This document shows positions 1-5,264 of a DNA stretch of 6,981 nucleotides, piece by piece. This stretch comes from Desulfobacteraceae bacterium. Lineage in GTDB: Bacteria; Desulfobacterota; Desulfobacteria; Desulfobacterales; Desulfosalsimonadaceae. A model generated the notes under the pieces. It did no database searches and was not told the DNA's origin. It was given only the letters and a program-made list of their open reading frames with translations. Within the stretch, counting starts at the first letter, position 1; every line of letters starts with the position of its first letter. Where the stretch lies: contig JAGGYV010000282.1 in NCBI GenBank assembly GCA_021162325.1, forward strand, positions 1 to 6,981, in the 5' to 3' direction. The position numbers and the translations under genes were made by a program.

Positions 1-1
1 C

Positions 2-646
2 CCGACAGTTGAATTTGCTGAGCCGAATGAATATTTTTACAACAGTGCGTATCTGGTGACGCCGGATGGCGATATCTCGGCCAGAAATGACAAGGTCCAT
101 CTCGTACCCTTTGGAGAATATGTCCCGTTCAAAAAATGGTTGCCGTTTATCAATCATCTGGTTGCCCAGGTCGGAGAATTTAAAGCCGGAAAAAAAGGGG
201 ATACGTTAAAATGGGCGCCGGCGGATATCGGTGTGTTGATTTGTTATGAAGTCATTTTTCCGGAACTGGCAAGAGAAAGTGTGGCAAATAATGCCGGGCT
301 TCTGGTGAATATCACGAATGACGCCTGGTTTGGAAACACCAGCGCGCCGTATCAGCATTTCTCCATGGCTGTTTTCAGGGCGGTTGAAAACAGACGATCT
401 CTGATCCGGGCGGCTAATACCGGGATCAGCGGATTTATTGATCCGGCAGGAAGAATTTTAAAGCAATCGGCACTTTTTGAGGATGCGGCCCTCACATGTT
501 CGGTTCCGGTGATAAAAAATCAGACCACAATTTATACTCGCTACGGGAATCTGCTCGTTCTGGGTTGCTTTATTGCTCTGTCGTTTATTATAATAATAAA
601 ATTAGCAGCGCAGGTGGTCAGGAAGAAGGTGGAAGGTAAAAGGTAA
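2..646 (+). CDS. lnt: Apolipoprotein N-acyltransferase, C-terminal part (5' end outside window)
   Basis: Lnt is an inner-membrane enzyme that transfers a fatty acyl chain from phospholipid to the N-terminal cysteine of lipoproteins. The frame is open from base 2, so only the last 214 residues are present of a family usually about 500 long. Visible is most of the periplasmic nitrilase-fold domain. It has the catalytic lysine in NDKVHLVPFGEYVP (Lys codon 92-94), the nucleophilic cysteine in LICYEVIFPE (Cys codon 242-244), and the conserved NITNDAWFG and RAANTGISG blocks. The third catalytic residue, a glutamate, would lie upstream of the window. A hydrophobic stretch near the end (LLVLGCFIALSFIIIIKLA) is the expected final membrane helix, followed by a basic cytoplasmic tail. 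The last few codons and the stop are made from a 7-nt repeat array, so the tail is probably of recent, non-conserved origin. A GTG at 56 is internal to the gene and is not its start. Confidence 0.95.
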   Translation, partial: PTVEFAEPNEYFYNSAYLVTPDGDISARNDKVHLVPFGEYVPFKKWLPFINHLVAQVGEFKAGKKGDTLKWAPADIGVLICYEVIFPELARESVANNAGLLVNITNDAWFGNTSAPYQHFSMAVFRAVENRRSLIRAANTGISGFIDPAGRILKQSALFEDAALTCSVPVIKNQTTIYTRYGNLLVLGCFIALSFIIIIKLAAQVVRKKVEGKR

Positions 647-660
647 AAGGTAAAAGGCTG
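633..660 (+). repeat. Heptanucleotide array at the lnt stop codon
   Basis: Three perfect tandem copies of AAGGTAA (633-639, 640-646, 647-653) are followed by a related unit, AAGGCTG (654-660). The lnt stop codon TAA (644-646) is the end of the second unit. Because 7 is not a multiple of 3, gain or loss of a unit ahead of the stop would shift the reading frame and change the Lnt tail. The same units, AAGGTAA and TAGGCTG, occur in the long inverted repeats around prfB, so this looks like a small member or remnant of the same family. Confidence 0.85.
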
Positions 661-690
661 AAGAAGCCGGAAAACTCAGTGGAAAAAAAT

Positions 691-829
691 GTAACTACTC
701 AGGTTAGTTAGACTGAAGGGGTTTAGGCAGAAGGGCTGTCTGAATAAATTATTTTTAAAAAACAGCTTATTCCGCCTGCCCTATTTACCTTCAGCCTACA
801 GCCTATCTACCTAAGCAATTATAAAAAAA
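691..829 (+). repeat. Long inverted repeat, copy A (upstream of prfB)
   Basis: This 139-bp block is the reverse complement of 1995-2126, with about 8 substitutions over ~131 aligned bases (hand count, about 94% identity), two 1-nt indels and one 7-nt insertion. The block is itself an imperfect palindrome. The outer arm around 702-719 pairs with the arm around 786-812, an inner TTATTC (769-773 region) can pair with GAATAA (742-747), and the centre is A+T-rich. The arms are largely degenerate 7-nt units, such as TAGACTG (709-715) and AAGGGCT (731-737) on this strand and TAGGCTG twice on the complement (792-805). It has no coding capacity. It resembles a MITE- or REP-like non-autonomous element; the mobilising enzyme is unknown. 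Confidence 0.9.
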
Positions 830-875
830 TCATCCTTGCGTGTAAAGACAAAGATCAGGCGATTGAATAAATAAT

Positions 876-883
876 GAGGGAGG
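876..883 (+). promoter_or_regulatory. Ribosome binding site of prfB
   Basis: GAGGGAGG lies 4 nt before the ATG at 888. It supports that start, which opens the 23-codon zero-frame leader ending at the frameshift site. Confidence 0.8.
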
Positions 884-887
884 CATC

Positions 888-1986
888 ATGTCATTGGATT
901 TAAAACAGGCCATTAAGGGATTTTATGAACAGTTGGAAAAGTTAAAGGAGTATCTTTGACCTTCCGGCAAAACAAGAGCGGCTTGATGAAATTGAAAATA
1001 TGATTGCCAAAGAATCGTTCTGGGTAGATCCGGGAAATGCGAAAGTCATTCTAAAGGAAAGATCGACCCTTTCCGGCACTATTGAACGTTGGCATTCTTT
1101 GCACGCGGAAGTTGAGGAATGTGAAATTCTGTTTGAGCTGGCAAGAGAGGAATCGGATGAAAAATCTGTAAAAGAGGCACATACGCTTTCAGAAAAACTT
1201 GAAACAAAAATTAAAACATTTTCCGTGGAGTTGATGCTTGACGGCGAAGATGATAAAAATAATGCCATTATGTCTATTAATGCCGGTGCCGGTGGGACCG
1301 AAGCTCAGGACTGGGCGGAAATGTTGTTTCGGATGTATTCCCGGTGGATCGAGCACAAAGGCTTTAAGCTTAAGATGATTGATTATCAGGCCGGGGATGA
1401 GGCCGGTATCAAGGGTGTCACTTTTTCCGTGTCCGGGCTTTATGCCTACGGATACCTGCAAACAGAAAGCGGGGTTCACCGGCTGGTCAGGATATCTCCG
1501 TTTAATGCCAACGGAAAACGCCACACGTCATTTGCATCCGTATTCATCTATCCGGAACTGGATGATGAAATTGAAGTGGAAATTGATGAAGGCGATCTTC
1601 GGATAGATACATTCCGGGCCAGCGGGGCTGGCGGGCAGCATGTGAATAAGACAAGTAGCGCCATCCGCATCACCCATCTCCCGACAAACATTGTGGTTCA
1701 GTGTCAGCAGGAAAAATCACAGCTCCGGAATAAGGAACTGGCAATGAAAGTGCTGGGTGCCCGATTGTATCAGATGGAAAAAGATAAACAAAAGAAGAAG
1801 CTGCAGGCCATGCATGATACCAAAGATGAGATTGCCTGGGGAAGCCAGATCCGCTCTTATGTTATGCACCCGTATCAGATGGTCAAAGACCACCGGATTA
1901 ATATGGAAGTCGGAAATGTGGACAGCGTGTTGGATGGCAACCTGGATCCGTTTATCGAGAATGTGCTGCTTTCCGGAAAAGCATAA
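888..1986 (+). CDS. prfB: Peptide chain release factor 2, expressed by programmed +1 frameshift
   Basis: RF2 recognises UGA and UAA stop codons on the ribosome and triggers peptidyl-tRNA hydrolysis. Translation starts at ATG 888 and reads 23 codons to CTT 954-956, where an in-frame TGA (957-959) follows. A +1 slip continues at GAC 958 through to the TAA at 1984-1986. The joined product is 365 residues, the same length as E. coli RF2. The join gives EYL-DLPAKQERLDEIE, matching the RF2 N-terminus on both sides of the shift. Stop-codon recognition tripeptide SPF is at joined residues 203-205 (bases 1495-1503). The catalytic GGQ is at 248-250 (bases 1630-1638) within RASGAGGQHVNKT, and the conserved AGAGGTEAQDWAEML block precedes them. 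The sequence is complete and should be active. Expression is probably autoregulated: low RF2 slows reading of the UGA and favours the shift. The gene is bounded on both sides by copies of one inverted repeat. Confidence 0.97.
944..960 (+). promoter_or_regulatory. prfB +1 programmed frameshift site
   Basis: The arrangement is a Shine-Dalgarno-like AAAGGAG (944-950), the spacer TAT, the slip codon CTT (954-956), then stop TGA followed by C (957-960). This matches the classic prfB recoding signal in order and spacing. The C after TGA makes the stop weak. Both frames encode RF2-like sequence on the correct side of the site, so this is recoding and not a sequencing error. Confidence 0.96.
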
Positions 1987-1994
1987 AATATTTG

Positions 1995-2126
1995 TTTTTT
2001 TATAACTGTCCAGGTAGATAGGCTGAAGGTAAATAGGGCAGGCGGAATAAGCTCTTTTTTAAAAAATAATTTATTCAGACAGCCCTTCAGCCTAAACCCT
2101 TCAGTCTAACTAACCAGAGTAGCTAC
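1995..2126 (-). repeat. Long inverted repeat, copy B (downstream of prfB)
   Basis: This 132-bp block is the reverse complement of copy A at 691-829. It starts just after the prfB stop and ends 11 nt before the ATG of the next gene, so it fills almost the whole spacer. It has one TAGGCTG unit (around 2018-2024) where copy A has two. On its own it can fold into an imperfect hairpin. GGTAGATAGGCTGAAGG (2013-2029) pairs with the arm at about 2096-2115, GAATAA (2045-2050) pairs with TTATTC (2072-2077), and an A+T-rich apex contains TTTTTTAAAAAA. A T7 run at 1995-2001 follows the prfB stop but has no stem ahead of it. Confidence 0.9.
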
Positions 2127-2137
2127 GTTTTTATTAA

Positions 2138-2683
2138 ATGAAACCGATCGATATTATCAATGAATTTTATACGCCCGGGTCTAAAGCCGGCGAGATACTT
2201 ATAAGGCATTCAGAAGCGGTTGCTGAAAAAGCCCTTTGCGTGGCGGGAAAAATACCGGAATTAAAGCCGGATACCCGTTTTATCGAAGAAGCGGCCTTGC
2301 TTCATGATATCGGTATTTTTTATACAAATGCCCCGACCATCGGGTGTAACGGCCAATATCCCTATGTATGCCATGGATATCTGGGGTGTAAGCTCATGGA
2401 AGACATGGGATATCACCGGCATGCGCTTGTTTGTGAACGTCATGTGGGTGCTGGTCTGAGTATTGATGATATTAAAAAATTCAACTTGCCCCTTCCGGAG
2501 AGGGACATGATTCCAATTAGCATAGAAGAGCAGATTGTTTGTTATGCGGATAAATTTTTTTCTAAAAAATGGGGTAAAATTACTGAAGAATTGAGCGTAG
2601 AAGCGGTTGTAAAAAAAATTGAAACATACGGTTCCGATCAGGCGCAGCGGTTTAAAGCCTGGATGGATTTATTTGGATGTTGA
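2138..2683 (+). CDS. HD-domain phosphohydrolase (HDIG type), 181 aa
   Basis: This is a metal-dependent phosphohydrolase of the HD superfamily; the substrate cannot be read from the sequence. The expected ligands occur in order: H24 (IRHSEAV), H56-D57 in ALLHDIGIF, H79 in VCHGYLG, H102 in ERHVGAGL, and D138 in CYADKF. The ERHVGAGL and EEQIVCYADKF blocks resemble the small HDIG proteins found in archaea and some anaerobic bacteria (TIGR00295-like, from memory). No signal peptide or membrane segment is seen, so it is probably cytosolic. A TAA directly precedes the ATG, so the start cannot lie further upstream in frame. No good Shine-Dalgarno is visible, and almost all the leader is repeat copy B. 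Its last codons overlap the start of thiE-thiL by 7 nt, which suggests translational coupling. A role near thiamine phosphate metabolism is possible but is inferred only from position. Confidence 0.85.
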   Translation: MKPIDIINEFYTPGSKAGEILIRHSEAVAEKALCVAGKIPELKPDTRFIEEAALLHDIGIFYTNAPTIGCNGQYPYVCHGYLGCKLMEDMGYHRHALVCERHVGAGLSIDDIKKFNLPLPERDMIPISIEEQIVCYADKFFSKKWGKITEELSVEAVVKKIETYGSDQAQRFKAWMDLFGC

Positions 2684-4314
2684 ATTTAAATCACATATTA
2701 AAATTTTATTTCATCACAGATGAGAATGCGCCTGACTGTCCGTTGTTACAACAGGTGGAGATCGCGCTCAGTGCCGGTGCCACAGTGATTCAGTATCGTC
2801 ACAAAACTTTTTTACCTGAAGATTTCAAAGAACTTGAAGCCATACGGAATTTGTGCCGGACAAATTCGGTACCGTTGATTATCAATGATAATATTGTTCT
2901 GGCAAAAGCAGTAGATGCAGACGGCGTGCATCTCGGACAGACCGATGAGAGTGGTGCAATTGCCAGAAGCATCATGGGCCCTGATGCGATCATCGGTATC
3001 TCTGTTGCAACCATTGAAGAACTGGAGAAAACAGACCTTTCTTTTTGTAATTATATCGGTACGGGTCCGGTTTTTTCGACCATCACCAAAGTTGACGCCA
3101 GTCCGGTGATCGGTCTTGACGGATTGCGGAAGGTGGCCGAAAGATCGCCACTCCCGGTGGTTGCTATCGGGGGGATTGACGCTTCTTCGGTGGATGCGTG
3201 TTTTTTGCATGGTGCTGCCGGCGTTGCCGTAATCAGCTGTATTACCCGTGCAGAAGATCCCTTGACCCGGGCAATGGGACTGGGAAGTGCGTGCGGATGC
3301 AGTCTGAGGGTTTTGAAGATCGGCTGGAATAATGAATTCGGACTGATTGACAAGCTGATTGCCCGGGCGACATCTTCGGATTTTACTTCTTCCGATCCTG
3401 TTTTTTCCAATTATAGACCACCCGGGCTTAAAGTCCCGCCGGGCGATGATGCCGCTTTGTTTGAAACAATAATTAATCCGGTGATTACAACGGATACCCA
3501 CAAGGAAAATAGGCATTTTAGGCGGGTCTGGCAGACACTTGAAGAAATCGGACAAAAAGCAGTAGAGATAACGTTCAGTGATCTGGCAGCATCTTATGCG
3601 AGACCATTGAGCCTGTTTGTTAACCTGTCGATTCCTTCGTATTTGTGTGATCAGGATATTGGAAATTTATATTCAGGAATCCGCCGGGTGCTTAAAAAAT
3701 ATCAGGCAACCCTTGGCGGGGGCAATGTCTCTTCCGGAGAAGAATTTTCCATAGACCTGTTTGCGGTTGGAGAGGGGCACCCGGATATTTTTCCGCTGCG
3801 GTCCAATGCCCGGTCGGGTGACGGTCTTTATGTGACCGGTCCGCTTGGGCTGGCCGGTGCCGGTCTCCAGTGCCTCAAAAATAATGAAACCGGCTATCTG
3901 GAATTGATCGAAAAATTTAAACATCCGAAGGCCCGGTTTGATGCGGCAAAAATTCTGTCAGAGCACAATGTCATATGTGTTATGGATATCAGTGACGGCC
4001 TGGCCGGAGATGCCGGTCATATTGCGGCGGCTTCAAATGTTTCAATTAAATTTGATCCATCGGGTTTTAAGATTGATCCTGTTTTGGCAGAATTTTGTAA
4101 CAAATATTCGTTAAATCCGGAAAAGATGATGTTTTCCGGCGGAGAAGACTATGAACTGATGTTTGCCTGTCAGCCGAAAATATTTGAGCAGATTAAGATC
4201 ATGCTTCCTGAAGCATTTCAGGTCGGGGAGTGCAGAAAATTTTCAGGCACGTCGCTTAGGAATGTGCCAGCAGGTGTTGTGTCGTTCCAGCATGGAAAAG
4301 ATAAAAACTCATAA
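2677..4314 (+). CDS. thiE-thiL: Fused thiamine-phosphate synthase / thiamine-phosphate kinase (ThiE-ThiL), 545 aa
   Basis: Two consecutive thiamine-pathway enzymes lie in one uninterrupted frame. Residues ~8-200 are ThiE, which joins HMP diphosphate and thiazole phosphate to thiamine phosphate. It shows IQYRHK (38-43), IINDN (68-72), DGVHLGQTD (82-90), GTGPVFSTITKVD (128-140) and VVAIGGID (161-168). A short linker (~200-218) leads to ThiL (~219-545), which phosphorylates thiamine phosphate to thiamine diphosphate. It shows PPGDDAA (254-260), TTDTH (271-275), FSDLAA (300-305), TGPLGLAGAGL (387-397), MDISDGLAGDAGHI (436-449) and SGGEDYEL (487-494). Several usual ThiL residues differ. The GGD motif is GGGN (N350 for Asp), the usual GVHF is NRHF (278-281), and AAMGA is AASYA. 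The ATG at 2677 overlaps the HD gene stop by 7 nt with only a weak Shine-Dalgarno, which fits coupled translation. The fusion is well supported; full kinase activity is less certain. Confidence 0.93.
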   Translation: MLNLNHILKFYFITDENAPDCPLLQQVEIALSAGATVIQYRHKTFLPEDFKELEAIRNLCRTNSVPLIINDNIVLAKAVDADGVHLGQTDESGAIARSIMGPDAIIGISVATIEELEKTDLSFCNYIGTGPVFSTITKVDASPVIGLDGLRKVAERSPLPVVAIGGIDASSVDACFLHGAAGVAVISCITRAEDPLTRAMGLGSACGCSLRVLKIGWNNEFGLIDKLIARATSSDFTSSDPVFSNYRPPGLKVPPGDDAALFETIINPVITTDTHKENRHFRRVWQTLEEIGQKAVEITFSDLAASYARPLSLFVNLSIPSYLCDQDIGNLYSGIRRVLKKYQATLGGGNVSSGEEFSIDLFAVGEGHPDIFPLRSNARSGDGLYVTGPLGLAGAGLQCLKNNETGYLELIEKFKHPKARFDAAKILSEHNVICVMDISDGLAGDAGHIAAASNVSIKFDPSGFKIDPVLAEFCNKYSLNPEKMMFSGGEDYELMFACQPKIFEQIKIMLPEAFQVGECRKFSGTSLRNVPAGVVSFQHGKDKNS

Positions 4315-4376
4315 AAATATTGCTATAGGAAGTTACAATCCAATATCAAGGATGTAGCCGTCAGCTAAAAGGCTAT

Positions 4377-4502
4377 GAACATCGAACATCGAACGCCCAA
4401 CGTCGAATTTTGAATAAGGTATTATAAACTATAAACTGGCGGAGCGAAGCGATTTCATCATTCGATGTTCAACGTTCGATGTTGGATGTTGGACGTTTTT
4501 TT
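4377..4502 (+). terminator. Heptad-built inverted repeat with T-run, likely terminator of thiE-thiL
   Basis: The left arm 4378-4414 and right arm 4454-4490 pair at about 30 of 37 positions, around a 39-nt loop that holds a tandem TATAAAC x2 (4423-4436). A T7 run (4496-4502) follows the right arm directly, as in an intrinsic terminator. Both arms have a 7-nt period. The left arm has ACATCGA (4379-4385 and 4386-4392), ACGCCCA and ACGTCGA. The right arm has TCGATGT (4462-4468 and 4476-4482), TCAACGT, TGGATGT and TGGACGT (4490-4496). This is a repeat element by structure; termination is inferred from the stem plus T-run. Confidence 0.6.
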
Positions 4503-4561
4503 ATTCTGCCGCCATTGAATAGATTTATTTTCCGAAGGAACGGTAAAACCTTTTAGGGTCG

Positions 4562-4578
4562 CACCAGCAGAGCTGGTG
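4562..4578 (+). other. Short perfect hairpin in the leader of the PPC gene
   Basis: CACCAGC (4562-4568) and GCTGGTG (4572-4578) form a perfect 7-bp stem with loop AGA. It sits 18 nt before the Shine-Dalgarno of the next gene. An A+T palindrome, ATTTAATTAAAT (4579-4590), follows it directly, not a T-run, so it is not a typical terminator. It may be a leader-RNA structure, but no function can be assigned. Confidence 0.5.
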
Positions 4579-4596
4579 ATTTAATTAAATGCAATC

Positions 4597-4602
4597 AAGG
4601 AG
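4597..4602 (+). promoter_or_regulatory. Ribosome binding site deciding a TTG start
   Basis: AAGGAG lies 7 nt before TTG 4610. An in-frame ATG at 4589 lies upstream of this site, with only A+T-rich DNA before it. The Shine-Dalgarno would fall inside the gene if ATG 4589 were the start, so TTG 4610 is preferred. Confidence 0.75.
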
Positions 4603-4609
4603 TCAACCA

Positions 4610-5053
4610 TTGAAATACAGTGAAGCTGCCCAGGGACGTATTTTTGTGATACGTCTTGAAGATGGGGATATCGTGCATGAATCCATTGAGGCGTTTGCCG
4701 TTGAAAAATCCATTCGGTCCGCAGCGCTGATTATTATTGGCGGCGCGGATAAGACAAGCCGGCTGGTGGTGGGGCCTGAAGACGGGCGCGCAGAAAGAAT
4801 TGTGCCCATGACGCATATGCTGAACAACGTGCATGAGGCTGTCGGCACGGGAACCATTTTTCCGGACAAAGACGGAAAGCCGGTGCTGCATATGCATATG
4901 GCCTGCGGCAGGAACAATGATTCCGTGACCGGATGCGTCAGGACCGGTGTTAAAGTCTGGCATATCATGGAAGTGGTTCTTTTTGAGTTAATTAACAGTC
5001 GTGCCAGAAGATCCTATGATAAAACCACCGGTTTTGAATTGCTGTCACCGTGA
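4610..5053 (+). CDS. PPC/DUF296-domain protein, 147 aa
   Basis: This is a single-domain PPC (plants and prokaryotes conserved, DUF296) protein. In plants the domain accompanies AT-hook DNA-binding motifs; the role of stand-alone bacterial forms is poorly defined, and they form trimers in known structures. Seen here are GRIFVIRLEDGDIV near the N-terminus, AALIIIGGADK (38-48), the LHMHMACGRNND core (93-104) with H94 and H96 as candidate metal ligands, and a hydrophobic C-terminal strand (WHIMEVVLFELI). The GGHL motif common in the family is GCVR here (108-111), so one histidine usually conserved is absent. There is no AT-hook, signal peptide or membrane segment. The start is taken as TTG 4610 because of the AAGGAG at 4597; ATG 4589 would add seven residues. 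The gene lies alone between two repeat-filled spacers, so the neighbours give no clue to its function. Confidence 0.85.
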   Translation: MKYSEAAQGRIFVIRLEDGDIVHESIEAFAVEKSIRSAALIIIGGADKTSRLVVGPEDGRAERIVPMTHMLNNVHEAVGTGTIFPDKDGKPVLHMHMACGRNNDSVTGCVRTGVKVWHIMEVVLFELINSRARRSYDKTTGFELLSP

Positions 5054-5154
5054 TAGCTGAGATTGGCGCATCTACTGCGTCAAATGTTTCTCCGCATAGA
5101 CGACTTAGTGCGCATATTCTTAAGCACAATAACAGATTTAACCAAATATTTAAC

Positions 5155-5240
5155 GGGCGGGGATAAACCCCGCCCCTACGGGAAATGCCATAAACCCAAT
5201 GTAGGGGAGGGCTTCATGCCCTCCCGGGATGCTCCCGGGA
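5155..5240 (+). repeat. REP-like cluster of G+C-rich hairpins before manC
   Basis: Three adjacent perfect palindromes are present. GGGCGGGG (5155-5162) pairs with CCCCGCCC (5168-5175) over loop ATAAA. GGGAGGGC (5205-5212) pairs with GCCCTCCC (5218-5225) over loop TTCAT. TCCCGGGA occurs at 5222-5229 and 5233-5240, separated by TGC. In addition CCCCTAC (5173-5179) is complementary to GTAGGGG (5201-5207), which allows an alternative overall fold. Base composition is far more G+C-rich than the flanks. The cluster ends 12 nt before the manC Shine-Dalgarno. It resembles REP-type intergenic repeats and could terminate or stabilise transcripts; mobility is inferred. Confidence 0.8.
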
Positions 5241-5251
5241 TTCGTGAAAGT

Positions 5252-5257
5252 AAGGAG
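5252..5257 (+). promoter_or_regulatory. Ribosome binding site deciding a GTG start for manC
   Basis: AAGGAG lies 7 nt before GTG 5265. The open frame extends upstream to 5229, but that extension would be read from the G+C-rich repeat and lacks a ribosome site. The protein starting at GTG begins MIIPVVLAGGSGTRLWP, as the family does. Confidence 0.9.
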
Positions 5258-5264
5258 AAGACGA

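Noticed and set aside
836..887. A possible promoter just upstream of prfB (TTGCGT at 836)
   Set aside because: No acceptable -10 hexamer lies at the right spacing.
888..959. A 23-codon open frame ending in TGA, which could suggest a short leader peptide or a broken prfB
   Set aside because: It ends at a canonical RF2 frameshift signal, and the +1 frame continues the protein to exactly the E. coli RF2 length.
2812..3555. A 247-codon open frame on the - strand
   Set aside because: It lies wholly opposite the ThiE-ThiL coding region, has no recognisable domain, and the + frame carries full conserved motifs.
4379..4496. Repeated short words that might suggest a CRISPR array
   Set aside because: Units are 7 nt and contiguous, with no 20-40 nt spacers and no cas genes; the pattern is a heptad-built palindrome.
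4515..4549. A possible promoter before the PPC gene (TTGAAT at 4515 with TAAAAC at 4544)
   Set aside because: The 23-nt spacing is too long for a sigma-70 promoter, and the -10 match is weak.
5229..5264. A longer ManC reading frame starting upstream of GTG 5265
   Set aside because: The extra 12 codons come from the G+C-rich hairpin repeat and lack a ribosome binding site, while GTG 5265 has AAGGAG at ideal spacing and gives the family N-terminus.
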